A stretch of 64,000 bases of DNA from Nitrosomonadales bacterium (GTDB taxonomy: Bacteria > Pseudomonadota > Gammaproteobacteria > Burkholderiales > Methylophilaceae), in contig JAHEAL010000002.1 in NCBI GenBank assembly GCA_024642775.1, forward strand, positions 86,196-150,195, read 5' to 3'. The position numbers and the translations under genes are program-made. This document shows, piece by piece, positions 1 to 8,657 of the stretch. Below the pieces are notes generated by a model, which was not told the DNA's origin, did not search any database, and saw only the letters and a program-made list of their open reading frames with translations. Each line of letters starts with the position of its first letter. Positions within the stretch are counted from its first letter, which is position 1.

Positions 1-2
1 AA

Positions 3-509
3 CCGCTTGGAAATCATGCGTCTATTTCATCAAATATTTTGACCAGTTTTATAGTGGTTTTTTGCTGGGGATATTTTTTATACATTGGTGTGATTGATCC
101 TAACGGAGGGGTGAATATCTTGTGGCCATTATTTGGAATTGCAAATCAAATGCTTGCAGCAATTGCACTTTCTGTCGTTACGGCAATGTTAATCAAATAC
201 AGAAATAGATGGTATGGTTTAATTTCAGGAATTCCTTTGATATGGTTATTGATTATTACAACCACAGCAGCTGTTGAAAAAATATTTAGTAACGATATAA
301 GAGTTGGTTTCCTTGCTTCTGCACAAAATATTGAAAATAAAATTACTAGCCTTAAGTATGTTGATGATATTCAAGTTCTGCAACAAATTTCATTTAATTT
401 ATATGTAAATTCTGTGATAACGTCAATTTTAGTTTTAGTCTTATGGATTGTTGCGCTTGATGTAATTAAGACTGTTTTTAAAGGAGAGGTTTTTGAAAAG
501 AATATTTAA
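3..509 (+). CDS. cstA: Carbon starvation protein CstA, C-terminal part (5' end outside window)
   Basis: The reading frame is open from base 3, so this is the end of a longer gene and not a gene starting at an internal TTG. The visible 168 residues match the CstA C-terminus: a GNH segment, then WGYFLYIGVIDPNGG, LWPLFGIANQMLA and a WLLIITTTA membrane segment. CstA is an inner-membrane transporter of the peptide/pyruvate type, induced in starvation in enterics. At least four hydrophobic segments are visible. The next gene overlaps its end by 17 bases, as expected for the usual cstA-ybdD pair. Family assignment is firm; the substrate is not decided by sequence. Confidence 0.93.
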   Translation, partial: PLGNHASISSNILTSFIVVFCWGYFLYIGVIDPNGGVNILWPLFGIANQMLAAIALSVVTAMLIKYRNRWYGLISGIPLIWLLIITTTAAVEKIFSNDIRVGFLASAQNIENKITSLKYVDDIQVLQQISFNLYVNSVITSILVLVLWIVALDVIKTVFKGEVFEKNI

Positions 510-669
510 ATCTTTATGGTTTTTTCTTAAAGAAATTTCTGGTGAGAATGAATATCAAAAATATCTTTCAAGTAACTCTAAAATAAATAAAGAAGAAATA
601 ATGTCTTCAAAAGAATTTTATATGAAACGGCTAAACCAAAAATGGAACAAAATTAATCGTTGTTGCTAA
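493..669 (+). CDS. ybdD: YbdD/YjiX family small protein (CstA partner)
   Basis: A 58-residue reading frame starts at TTG 493, with AAGGAG at 481-486 six bases upstream. It overlaps the end of cstA. The protein carries a short basic N-terminus, a GENEYQKYL segment, a SKEFYMKRL segment and ends in RCC. E. coli YbdD (about 65 residues) has the same plan: a Y-x-x-Y segment, a EEFFRER-like helix and a terminal RCC. YbdD-type proteins are encoded directly after CstA/BtsT transporters and are needed for their activity in enterics. Its 3' end overlaps the convergent lgt gene by 17 bases. The short length and TTG start make it easy to miss. Confidence 0.85.
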   Translation: MKRIFKSLWFFLKEISGENEYQKYLSSNSKINKEEIMSSKEFYMKRLNQKWNKINRCC

Positions 670-1426
670 GAAAAAGATAGATTCCAAATAGTAGCATGGG
701 CAATGATAGCAGTTGCCCCATAGTCAAAGATTCAAAAAGATAACCTAGATGATGATCAGGTTCACGGAAACATTCAACTATGATCCTTGAGAGACTGTAT
801 CCAATTAAAAATAATCCAGAAATTTTTTTTCTAGCTCTCTGAGTTCCAGAGTAAATCCACAAAACCAAAAATAATAAAACTCCCTCAAGGAAAAACTCGT
901 AAAGCTGTGAAGGATGTCTTGTCAAAAGATCAACTTTGGGGAAAATAACTCCCCAAGGTACTTCAGTTGGCTTACCCCAAAGCTCTTGATTGATAAAATT
1001 TCCGATTCTTCCAAAACCAAGGCCAATAGGAACTAATGGTGCTATAAAGTCTGTTAAGCAGAACCATTCTTTATGATACTTCCTTGCAACTAACCATACA
1101 GACGACAAAACACCAACAAGGCCGCCATGAAATGACATACCGCCATTCCATATTGCAAAAATTTCCAAAGGGTGTGTAAAATAATGTATGGGCTGGTAAA
1201 ATAAAGCATATCCAAGTCGGCCGCCAATGATTACACCAAGGGCCCCATAAGAAAATAAATCGTCGAGTATTTTTACATTTAGTCTGTACCAAGGATTCGT
1301 TTTAATTCGATATTTACCAAGGTAATAGAACAGAATAAATGCAAAAAAATACATTAATCCGTACCAGTGAATTTGGATTAATCCAAGATTGATTGCGATA
1401 GGGTTAATTTCTGGATGAGTCATCAT
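653..1426 (-). CDS. lgt: Prolipoprotein diacylglyceryl transferase
   Basis: Lgt moves a diacylglyceryl group from phosphatidylglycerol to the lipobox cysteine of prolipoproteins, the first step of lipoprotein maturation, in the inner membrane. The 257 residues are of family length. Visible marks are the N-terminal HWYGLMYF segment, the GGRLGYALFY segment, GGMSFHGG and the signature GFGRIGNFINQELWG, with about seven hydrophobic segments. There are two possible ATG starts (1426 and 1423) with no clear ribosome binding site; a -10-like box lies about 10 bases upstream, so the leader is very short. It diverges from ilvD. Likely client lipoproteins include the gene at 52243-52953. Confidence 0.96.
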   Translation of the reverse strand: MMTHPEINPIAINLGLIQIHWYGLMYFFAFILFYYLGKYRIKTNPWYRLNVKILDDLFSYGALGVIIGGRLGYALFYQPIHYFTHPLEIFAIWNGGMSFHGGLVGVLSSVWLVARKYHKEWFCLTDFIAPLVPIGLGFGRIGNFINQELWGKPTEVPWGVIFPKVDLLTRHPSQLYEFFLEGVLLFLVLWIYSGTQRARKKISGLFLIGYSLSRIIVECFREPDHHLGYLFESLTMGQLLSLPMLLFGIYLFLSNND

Positions 1427-1435
1427 AGTTTAAGT

Positions 1436-1443
1436 ATTATAAT
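1436..1443. promoter_or_regulatory. Symmetric -10 box shared by divergent lgt and ilvD
   Basis: The 37 bases between lgt and ilvD contain the palindrome ATTATAAT. Read on either strand it gives a perfect TATAAT: 1438-1443 for ilvD, 1441-1436 for lgt. Distances fit: about 20 bases to the ilvD ATG, which has AAGGAAG as ribosome binding site, and about 10 bases to the lgt ATG, which would leave a near-leaderless lgt mRNA. No good -35 is seen on either side. It is a prediction from sequence only. Confidence 0.45.
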
Positions 1444-1462
1444 GTTTTTTTAAAGGAAGCTT

Positions 1463-3310
1463 ATGCCAAAGTATAGATCACATACAACAACTCATGGAAG
1501 AAATCAGGCTGGTGCTCGAGCATTATGGCGAGCAACTGGAATGAAAGATGATGATTTCCAGAAACCAATCATTGCGATAGCAAACTCCTTTACACAATTT
1601 GTGCCAGGACATGTTCACTTAAAAGATCTTGGTCAGCTTGTTGCTCGAGAAATTGAAAAAAGTGGAGGAGTGGCAAAGGAATTTAATACAATAGCTGTTG
1701 ATGATGGTATTGCAATGGGCCATGATGGGATGCTTTATAGTCTTCCAAGTCGAGATCTTATTGCAGATTCTGTAGAGTATATGGTTAATGCGCACTGTGC
1801 TGACGCTTTAGTTTGTATTTCAAATTGCGACAAAATTACCCCTGGGATGCTAATGGCTGCTATGAGGATTAATATCCCTACAATATTTGTATCTGGTGGA
1901 CCAATGGAGGCCGGTAAGGTCCGCTGGGGAGACCAGGAAATTAAGGTTGATTTGGTAACTCCAATGGTTGCTTCTGGGGATAAAGCAATTTCAGAAAATC
2001 AATTAGAGGATCTAGAAAAATCATCTTGCCCTACATGTGGGTCATGTTCGGGAATGTTTACAGCTAATTCAATGAATTGCCTTACAGAAGCTCTAGGGCT
2101 AAGTTTACCTGGAAACGGCTCAACTCTTGCTACACATAAATTTAGAGAAACCTTATTTTTAGAAGCTGGTAGAAAAATTGTTAGCATAGCTAAAGATTTT
2201 TATGAAAAAGAAAATCATAGTGTTTTACCAAGAGCTATAGCATCAAAAGAGTCTTTTGAAAATGCAATGAAACTAGATGTGGCAATGGGAGGTTCTACAA
2301 ATACAGTACTCCATTTGCTTGCTGCAGCAAAAGAGGCTGAAGTTGATTTCACAATGAGCGACATTGATAGAATTTCAAGAAATACCCCATGTGTAGCAAA
2401 GGTTTCACCTGCAACACAAAAATATCATATGGAAGATGTGCATAGAGCGGGTGGAGTTTTTGGAATACTTGCAGAGCTAAATCGGGGCGGTCTCATTAAT
2501 AAAAGTGTTCCAACCGTTCATTCGCCAACAATGGGTGAGGCAATAGAAAACTACGATATCATTTCTACCTCTTCGGAGGAGGTTAGGAAATTCTTTATGG
2601 CTGCTCCGGGTGGTGTTCGGACAACAGAAGCATTTTCCCAGAGTCGTATGTGGCCTTCTTTAGATTCTGATCGTGAATTAGGATGTATCAGAAATATCAA
2701 AAATGCTTACAGTGCTGATGGTGGCTTGGCTGTTTTGTATGGAAATATTGCACAAGAAGGATGTATAGTAAAAACAGCGGGGGTAGATGAGGAGGTGTTA
2801 ATTTTTAAAGGGCGCGTAAGGTTATTCGAATCTCAAGAAGCGTCCATTAAAGCAATTTTAGATGATCAAATTAAAGAAGGTGATATCGTTCTAATTACTT
2901 ATGAGGGCCCAAAGGGCGGACCTGGGATGCAGGAGATGCTTTATCCGACTTCTTACCTTAAATCCAAAGGACTTGGAAAAAAATGTGCGCTTCTTACGGA
3001 TGGTAGGTTCTCGGGAGGTACTTCAGGTCTGAGTATAGGGCATGCCTCACCAGAAGCAGCTGAGGGTGGAAATATCGGATTAGTCCGTGAAGGTGACATG
3101 ATTGAAATCAACATCCCGAATCGCACCATTAATGTTAATTTATCTGATGACGAGTTAAGTCTTCGAAGAGATGCTATGAATGCAAAAGGCGAGAATGCCT
3201 GGAAACCAGCACCCAGAGAAAGAAAAATATCTCAAGCATTAAAAGCATACGCCTTAATGACAACTAGCGCTGCAAAAGGCGCAGTAAGAGATATTGAGCA
3301 GATAAAATAA
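1463..3310 (+). CDS. ilvD: Dihydroxy-acid dehydratase
   Basis: IlvD dehydrates 2,3-dihydroxy-isovalerate and 2,3-dihydroxy-3-methylvalerate to the 2-keto acids of valine, leucine and isoleucine synthesis. The 615 residues match the E. coli length (616). Iron-sulfur ligands are visible as NCDKITPGM (C122) and [12 protein letters not shown] (C189, C192, C195), followed by [10 protein letters not shown]. The C-terminal segment [19 protein letters not shown] is also typical. AAGGAAG lies 6 bases before the ATG. Its stop codon overlaps the next start by one base (TAATG), so the mutarotase gene is likely translated in coupling with it. Confidence 0.98.
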   Translation: MPKYRSHTTTHGRNQAGARALWRATGMKDDDFQKPIIAIANSFTQFVPGHVHLKDLGQLVAREIEKSGGVAKEFNTIAVDDGIAMGHDGMLYSLPSRDLIADSVEYMVNAHCADALVCISNCDKITPGMLMAAMRINIPTIFVSGGPMEAGKVRWGDQEIKVDLVTPMVASGDKAISENQLEDLEKSSCPTCGSCSGMFTANSMNCLTEALGLSLPGNGSTLATHKFRETLFLEAGRKIVSIAKDFYEKENHSVLPRAIASKESFENAMKLDVAMGGSTNTVLHLLAAAKEAEVDFTMSDIDRISRNTPCVAKVSPATQKYHMEDVHRAGGVFGILAELNRGGLINKSVPTVHSPTMGEAIENYDIISTSSEEVRKFFMAAPGGVRTTEAFSQSRMWPSLDSDRELGCIRNIKNAYSADGGLAVLYGNIAQEGCIVKTAGVDEEVLIFKGRVRLFESQEASIKAILDDQIKEGDIVLITYEGPKGGPGMQEMLYPTSYLKSKGLGKKCALLTDGRFSGGTSGLSIGHASPEAAEGGNIGLVREGDMIEINIPNRTINVNLSDDELSLRRDAMNAKGENAWKPAPRERKISQALKAYALMTTSAAKGAVRDIEQIK

Positions 3311-4185
3311 TGACCTCAAAATATTTAAAGTTAGAAGAAAGAGGTGGTCAGCATTACCTTAAAATTGACAATGGTCTGGCAGAGGCAGATATTTCTCTTC
3401 AAGGAGCTCATGTTTCATGGTGGCGACCAAAGCATACAACAGAAGATGTTTTGTGGCTTTCTTCAAATGCTCGGTTTGAAAAGGGCAGATCTATTCGAGG
3501 AGGAGTGCCTATAATTTGGCCTTGGTTTGGCCAGCATCCGACTGATAATAGTTATTGTATGCATGGTTTTGCAAGAGTTATTCCATGGGAGCTTCTTAGT
3601 TCAGAAGATCTAAAAAATGGTTCAACCAGGTTGCATTTAAAAATGACTCCAACTAACGAAGTAAAAAAACAACTTTCATACGAATTTACTTTAGAAGTCG
3701 TAATTATTATTGGTGAATCACTTACCGTGAGCCTGATCACTTCAAATCATTCTCAATTTCCATTTATTATCTCAGAAGGATTCCATACCTACTTCTATAT
3801 CTCAGATCTAGACAATATAAAAATCAGAGGTCTTGAAAATGCTTTATTTACCGATAAGGTTGAAAATTTTAAAAAAGGGATTGAGCAAGATGAGATTTTG
3901 GTATCTGGTGAGATTGATAAAGTTTATTTAAACAATAGCAATGACTGTTATATCGAAGATTCAAAATTTAATAGAGTAATTACTGTTAAAAAATCTAATA
4001 GTAATTCCACAGTTATCTGGTCACCAGGTGAGGTCAAGGCTAAGAAAATGTCAGATATGGGCAAGGAAGACGAGTGGAGGAGAATGATTTGTGTTGAAAC
4101 CGTTAATGCGCTCGAGAATAATGTTGTTATATACCCAGGCAAGACTCATACAATCAGCACGGAGTTCTCTGTTCAAGAGTATTGA
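3310..4185 (+). CDS. D-hexose-6-phosphate mutarotase (aldose 1-epimerase family, YeaD-like)
   Basis: The 291-residue protein has the aldose 1-epimerase/galactose mutarotase fold as in YeaD: an early GAHVSWWRP segment, RGGVPIIWPWFG, then HGFARVIPW with the likely substrate-binding His, and a late VETVNA segment with the catalytic-type Glu. YeaD-type enzymes interconvert anomers of glucose 6-phosphate and related sugars in the cytoplasm. It is joined to ilvD by a one-base overlap, an odd partner for branched-chain synthesis; co-transcription is likely but a shared function is not obvious. No signal peptide is seen. Confidence 0.87.
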   Translation: MTSKYLKLEERGGQHYLKIDNGLAEADISLQGAHVSWWRPKHTTEDVLWLSSNARFEKGRSIRGGVPIIWPWFGQHPTDNSYCMHGFARVIPWELLSSEDLKNGSTRLHLKMTPTNEVKKQLSYEFTLEVVIIIGESLTVSLITSNHSQFPFIISEGFHTYFYISDLDNIKIRGLENALFTDKVENFKKGIEQDEILVSGEIDKVYLNNSNDCYIEDSKFNRVITVKKSNSNSTVIWSPGEVKAKKMSDMGKEDEWRRMICVETVNALENNVVIYPGKTHTISTEFSVQEY

Positions 4186-4241
4186 TTGGAGTTGACAAGA
4201 ATAATATGAACTACTCAACCGATAAAAGGACTAACGTTTGA

Positions 4242-4547
4242 ATGAAAAATTTAATCTTTACCCTGTTATTAATATCTTGTATCTCCCTTCAAGCAGAGAC
4301 AGGAAAGCAATTAGCTCAAGAAAGTGGTTGTTTAGCATGTCACTCAGTAAAAACCAAAGTTCTCGGGCCTTCATATATCGATGTAGCAAAAAAATATAAG
4401 TCTGACAAATCTGCTAATAAAAAACTAGTAAATAAGATCATTAACGGTGGAACTGGTAACTGGGGAAATATTCCGATGCCACCGCATCCAAAATTAAAAA
4501 AACAAGACGTCCAAGAAATCGTTAACTGGATATTAACGATTCAATAA
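4242..4547 (+). CDS. Periplasmic c-type cytochrome (c551/c552-like)
   Basis: A 101-residue class I cytochrome c. An N-terminal signal peptide ends near QAETG (residues 1-19), the heme site CLACH follows near residue 31, and MPPHP near residue 80 supplies the likely methionine axial ligand. The C-terminal helix is DVQEIVNWILTIQ. Such small cytochromes carry electrons to terminal oxidase, here possibly to the aa3-type complex encoded further on; this link is inferred. The 3' end overlaps the convergent permease gene by 15 bases. Confidence 0.88.
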   Translation: MKNLIFTLLLISCISLQAETGKQLAQESGCLACHSVKTKVLGPSYIDVAKKYKSDKSANKKLVNKIINGGTGNWGNIPMPPHPKLKKQDVQEIVNWILTIQ

Positions 4548-5945
4548 GCTTTTTCGGTATCCATAAGCAAAATAAACAACTAGCCCAATCAAATTCCAAA
4601 TCATAAATCTAAGCCATGTGTCAGTTGGTAGGAAAAAAATTAATGAGCCACAAGTAATAATTCCCATGACTGGTATTAAGGGGTGCCATTTGTTTTGATA
4701 AGAATTTTTGTGTACCTCTTTCTCTACTTTTCGAACTTTTAAAACTCCAAAACATACAAAAATAAATGCCGCTAGTGTTCCAATATTAACAATTTCAGCT
4801 AATTTGCCTAATGGAATAAATCCAGCTACTAGTGAAATAATTATCCCTGTGATAAAAATAATTTTAACGGGAGTTTTGGTCTTCGGACTGACTACTGACA
4901 ATGACTCTGGGATTAATTTGTCTTGACTGATGGCATAAAGGATTCGAGTAAGCGCGTAAAATAGAACCAATATTACTGTTGTCAATCCTGAAATAACTCC
5001 AGTTGCTACCAGAGCAGAAGCACCCTTAAATCCAATCTTAAGTAAAGCATACGCTACAGGTGAAGATGTATTAAGTTCTGAATAATTAACGACCCCTGTT
5101 AGAAGGCCTGCGACAATGATATAAATAATTGTGCAAAATATTAATGAGTAGATAATTCCTTTAGGTAGGTCTTTTTGAGGATTGATTGCTTCATCGCCGG
5201 CAGTCGATACTGCATCAAAACCAACATAAGCAAAAAAGACAATAGATGCTCCTGCTAAAACTCCTATAGTACTGCCGTCTGGATTCTTACTAAACCAGCC
5301 GTAAGGAAAAAATGGATTCCAATTTGTTATATCAACGTTAAAAATTGCTACAGCTATGAAAGTAAAAATTGCGATTAGTTTAATGAGGACCATAATGGTA
5401 TTAAATTTTACGGTTTCTTTGACCCCAAAAATAAGCAAACCCATTATTGCAAGAATGATTAACGAAGCTGGAAGATTAATTAGCCCACCATTTGATATAC
5501 TTTTAGTGAGAAAGCTTGGAATAGAAATGCCTATTGAATGTAATGCATTATTAAAATATCCCGACCATCCATTAGCAACTGCAGCGATTGACATTCCATA
5601 TTCCAAAATAAGAATCCATCCAATAATCCAGGCCACTAGCTCACCAAACGTCACATAAGCATAACCATATGCACTGCCACTTCCACCGATTGATGAAGAT
5701 AATTCTGCATAAGATAAAGCGGCAAAAGTACAGGCAATGCCTGATATAACAAAAGATAAAATTACCGCAGGCCCAGCTAAATTCGCTGCTGCAATTCCAG
5801 TAAGGACAAAAATACCAGTTCCAATAATACATCCTATTCCAAGAAGGGTTAGGTCAAACGCGGTTAGACATCGATTAAGTCTACTTTTTCTGATCAACTC
5901 TTGAGATTTTTTCCTTGTGATATTTTTTATAAAATTATTTATCAC
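4533..5945 (-). CDS. APC-family amino acid permease
   Basis: A 470-residue inner-membrane transporter of the amino acid-polyamine-organocation superfamily, cationic amino acid transporter-like subgroup. Marks are GIGCIIGTGIFVLTG near the N-terminus, the GSGSAYGYAYVTFGE loop, FAYVGFDAVSTAGDEAINP, and about 12 hydrophobic segments. I chose GTG 5945 as start: AAGGA lies six bases upstream and the codon overlaps the hemF stop as GTGA. A TTG at 5951 would sit directly on the ribosome binding site. It is the last gene of the minus-strand block. The substrate cannot be told from sequence. Confidence 0.9.
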   Translation of the reverse strand: MINNFIKNITRKKSQELIRKSRLNRCLTAFDLTLLGIGCIIGTGIFVLTGIAAANLAGPAVILSFVISGIACTFAALSYAELSSSIGGSGSAYGYAYVTFGELVAWIIGWILILEYGMSIAAVANGWSGYFNNALHSIGISIPSFLTKSISNGGLINLPASLIILAIMGLLIFGVKETVKFNTIMVLIKLIAIFTFIAVAIFNVDITNWNPFFPYGWFSKNPDGSTIGVLAGASIVFFAYVGFDAVSTAGDEAINPQKDLPKGIIYSLIFCTIIYIIVAGLLTGVVNYSELNTSSPVAYALLKIGFKGASALVATGVISGLTTVILVLFYALTRILYAISQDKLIPESLSVVSPKTKTPVKIIFITGIIISLVAGFIPLGKLAEIVNIGTLAAFIFVCFGVLKVRKVEKEVHKNSYQNKWHPLIPVMGIITCGSLIFFLPTDTWLRFMIWNLIGLVVYFAYGYRKSLLNR

Positions 5946-6841
5946 ACCCAATCCTTTTTAACTAAATAATTTTTATAGAGATCCTCTTCTCGAGAACCTT
6001 TTTTTGGAGTCCATTCATAAGTCCAATTCACCATTGGAGGCATAGACATTAATATAGACTCTGTACGACCTTTAGATTGAATTCCGAAAAGGGTCCCACG
6101 ATCCTGAAGAAGGTTAAATTCTACATAACGTCCTCTTCGGTATAATTGAAATTTTCTTTCAGCTTCATTAAACTCTTCGTTTTTTCTTTTTTGTACAATT
6201 GGCATGTAGGCGTTTAAAAAAAGATCACCAATACTAAAAACAAGTTTTGAGGTTTTTTCAAAACCAAAATGATTTAGATCATCAAAAAAAATTCCACCAA
6301 CACCTCTTGGCTCATCTCGATGTTTCAGATAAAAATATTCGTCACAATCATGTTTATATTTTGGATATAAATTTCGGTCAAATTTATCTAACCCATTTTT
6401 TAATGTTTGGTGGAAGTGGACCACATCCTCTTGATATGGATAATATGGAGTCAGATCCATACCACCACCAAACCACCAAATATCTTCAGCATCATTTTTA
6501 CTGGCGACAAAAAATCTAACATTCATATGTACGGTTGGAATAAATGGATTATTGGGATGAAAGACTAAAGAGACACCCATTGCCTCCCAACTTCGATTTT
6601 CAATATCTGGGTGCGCATCAGAAGCAGATTTAGGAAGTTGCGTACCTTTCACATGCGAGTAACCAACCCCAGCTCTTTCAAAAATTTTACCCTCCTCGAG
6701 CATGCAAGTCGTTCCCCCACCTCCCTCTGGTCTTTGCCATGTGTCATGAAGGAAATTTTTATTCTCAATCATTTCGATAGTATCAATTATCGTCATTTGT
6801 AACGATTGAAATTTGCTGGCAACTTTTTCTTTATCAATCAA
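5942..6841 (-). CDS. hemF: Oxygen-dependent coproporphyrinogen III oxidase
   Basis: HemF uses O2 to decarboxylate coproporphyrinogen III to protoporphyrinogen IX in heme synthesis. Typical segments are WQRPEGGGGTTCML, GVSLVFHPNNPFIPT, WWFGGGMDLTPYYPY, the YFYLKHRDEPRGVGG stretch and QLYRRGRYVEFNLL. I place the start at TTG 6841: AGGA lies seven bases upstream, the start falls one base after the tsaC stop, and the product is 299 residues, equal to E. coli HemF. A further upstream TTG (6871) adds ten residues and lacks these features. HemJ, the next enzyme of the pathway, is encoded at 47878-48288. Confidence 0.96.
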   Translation of the reverse strand: MIDKEKVASKFQSLQMTIIDTIEMIENKNFLHDTWQRPEGGGGTTCMLEEGKIFERAGVGYSHVKGTQLPKSASDAHPDIENRSWEAMGVSLVFHPNNPFIPTVHMNVRFFVASKNDAEDIWWFGGGMDLTPYYPYQEDVVHFHQTLKNGLDKFDRNLYPKYKHDCDEYFYLKHRDEPRGVGGIFFDDLNHFGFEKTSKLVFSIGDLFLNAYMPIVQKRKNEEFNEAERKFQLYRRGRYVEFNLLQDRGTLFGIQSKGRTESILMSMPPMVNWTYEWTPKKGSREEDLYKNYLVKKDWV

Positions 6842-6842
6842 A

Positions 6843-7394
6843 TTAATTCCTAATAATTTTTTTTGAATCAAAATCTATAATTCGTGATGGTTTTTTATAA
6901 GAGCCAATCTTATTCTTTAATATGATACAAGATTTATTTGAAAATATACGACAACAGTCTCTAAAGCGCTTCAAGCTTTTTTGTCCAGAGTAATTGGCGC
7001 TGGTTGAAGTTATCGGAAAATTAAAATTTTTGAGATATTTGTTTAGATGAGCATGATCAGGAATGCGGCAACCAATTTTAAGCATTTTCGGTGTCAAATA
7101 ATGATTATCTTTATTTTTTCTTTTCAATAGGTATGAAGTATGTTTTGGCCATTGATTAAAGATGTCTAACTCTTTATCAAAATAACTCTCTTCAATAAAT
7201 GATCTAAATTTTTTAGCATTATCTGAAATGAGTAGAAAGGCTTTATTTCGTGACCGACGTTTTATTTTGTAGATTTTTTTAAGAGCTTCAACATGTTTTG
7301 GATGACATCCAAATCCAAAACATGACTCTGTTGGGTGTATTAGAATTTTTCCAACGATTAATAGCCTTTTGATTCTTGGGTACGTTAAGTTAAT
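6843..7394 (-). CDS. tsaC: Threonylcarbamoyl-AMP synthase (TsaC/YrdC/Sua5), complete frame with no standard start codon
   Basis: TsaC makes threonylcarbamoyl-AMP from threonine, bicarbonate and ATP for the t6A37 tRNA modification; tsaB is at 31423-32118. The open frame runs from a stop near 7437 to 6843. It shows ILIHPTESCFGFGC, then KRRSRNKAFLLIS, WPKHTS, RIPDHAHL, FPITSTSANYSGQ and KPSRIID, in family order. No ATG, GTG or TTG occurs upstream of the PTE motif. The best candidate is ATT at 7394-7392, with AAAGG about eight bases upstream and overlapping the purD end by 10 bases; it gives 183 residues (E. coli 190). ACG 7385 or ATC 7373 are alternatives. A start at TTG 7127 would lose half of the fold. 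Confidence 0.85.
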   Translation of the reverse strand: MNLTYPRIKRLLIVGKILIHPTESCFGFGCHPKHVEALKKIYKIKRRSRNKAFLLISDNAKKFRSFIEESYFDKELDIFNQWPKHTSYLLKRKNKDNHYLTPKMLKIGCRIPDHAHLNKYLKNFNFPITSTSANYSGQKSLKRFRDCCRIFSNKSCIILKNKIGSYKKPSRIIDFDSKKIIRN

Positions 7395-8656
7395 TTTTTT
7401 GCCTTTTGACCTATGTCTTTTCTGTAATGAGCGCCTTCAAAGGTTACAATAGAAGTTAGATTATAGGCTTGCTCAAAAGCTGACTGAAGCGTTTTGCCTC
7501 GACCAGTTAATCCTAATACTCTTCCTCCATTGGTAACAATTTTCCCGTTTATTTTTTTTGTCCCAGCATGGAATACGTACTGAGTTGAGCTTTTAAAATC
7601 AGAGCCTACTATTTCCTTATTCTTTTCTGGTTCCCCAGGATAGTTTTTGGCCGCCAACACTACTGATAACGCAAAATCATCTTCCCACTCGGGACTGTGT
7701 TCAGATATTTTTCCGTTGCAAGCGCTGTCCAAAAGAAGAGCAAAATCATTTTTCATTCTGAATAAAATTGGCTGAGTTTCAGGGTCACCCATTCTGCAAT
7801 TAAATTCAAGCACTTTTATATCTCCTTGTTTAATCATTAACCCTGCGTATAAAAAACCTTTGAAAGTGATTCCATCTTTTTTTAATCCAGCAATTGTTGG
7901 ATTAATAACTTGAGTCATAATTTTGTCGTGAATTTCAGTAGTTACAATTGGAGCAGGAGAATATGCCCCCATTCCACCTGTATTTGGTCCTAAATCATTA
8001 TCTAATAATCTCTTATGATCCTGGCTTGAGGCCATTGGAAAAATACTTTCGCCATCACACATCACGATAAAGCTTGCTTCCTCTCCTTCCAAAAACTCTT
8101 CAATAATAATTCTAGAACCTGCGTCACCAAATTGATTGTCTTCAAGCATGTGATCTATTGCTTCATGAGCTTCTATTTCTGAAAGGGCTACAATTACCCC
8201 TTTTCCTGCAGCAAGTCCATCTGCTTTAATAACAATAGGACTTCCTTTTTCGTTTACATAGGCATGAGCTTTATCTGCCTCAGTAAAAGTTTCATAAAAA
8301 GCCGTAGGTATGTTGTTGCTAATCATAAATTCTTTAGCATACTTTTTTGAAGATTCAAGTTGAGCGGCATTTTTTGATGGGCCAAAAATTCTTAAACCTT
8401 TCTCCTCAAATTTATCAACTATCCCCTCTGAGAGTGGCTTTTCTGGACCAACAACTGTAAAGGATACATTGTTAGATACTGCAAAATTGATAAGCTCGTC
8501 ATGATCACTTATATCAATATTATAAATTTTTTCTTCAGAATCACTTCCTCCATTCCCAGGAGCCAAGTATACTTTTGAGACTTGATTGCTCTGTGATATT
8601 TTCCATGCCATCGCATGTTCTCTGCCACCATTTCCAATAATTAGTACATTCATCAT
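7385..8656 (-). CDS. purD: Phosphoribosylamine-glycine ligase (GAR synthetase)
   Basis: PurD is the ATP-grasp enzyme joining glycine to phosphoribosylamine in purine synthesis. The protein begins MMNVLIIGNGGREHAMAW, the family's N-terminal nucleotide-site segment, and holds GPEKPLSEGIVD, KADGLAAGKGV and the late EFNCRMGDPE metal-site motif. The start is ATG 8656 (423 residues) or the adjacent ATG 8653; both lie right after the purH stop (TAAAATG), so an upstream extension reading back into purH is rejected. purH-purD is an operon here. Confidence 0.97.
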   Translation of the reverse strand: MMNVLIIGNGGREHAMAWKISQSNQVSKVYLAPGNGGSDSEEKIYNIDISDHDELINFAVSNNVSFTVVGPEKPLSEGIVDKFEEKGLRIFGPSKNAAQLESSKKYAKEFMISNNIPTAFYETFTEADKAHAYVNEKGSPIVIKADGLAAGKGVIVALSEIEAHEAIDHMLEDNQFGDAGSRIIIEEFLEGEEASFIVMCDGESIFPMASSQDHKRLLDNDLGPNTGGMGAYSPAPIVTTEIHDKIMTQVINPTIAGLKKDGITFKGFLYAGLMIKQGDIKVLEFNCRMGDPETQPILFRMKNDFALLLDSACNGKISEHSPEWEDDFALSVVLAAKNYPGEPEKNKEIVGSDFKSSTQYVFHAGTKKINGKIVTNGGRVLGLTGRGKTLQSAFEQAYNLTSIVTFEGAHYRKDIGQKAKKLT

Positions 8657-8657
8657 T

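Noticed and set aside
4186-4241. TTGACA at about 4192 as promoter of the cytochrome c gene
   Set aside because: No matching -10 lies at 16-18 bases, so it is not reported as a promoter.
6842-6871. Upstream TTG 6871 as hemF start
   Set aside because: It lies within tsaC, has no ribosome site, and gives a protein longer than HemF of E. coli; TTG 6841 has AGGA at seven bases.
6843-7127. A 94-residue frame from TTG 7127 read as a truncated gene or pseudogene
   Set aside because: The same frame continues upstream without a stop to about 7437 and encodes the missing N-terminal half of TsaC, so it is a full gene with an unusual start.
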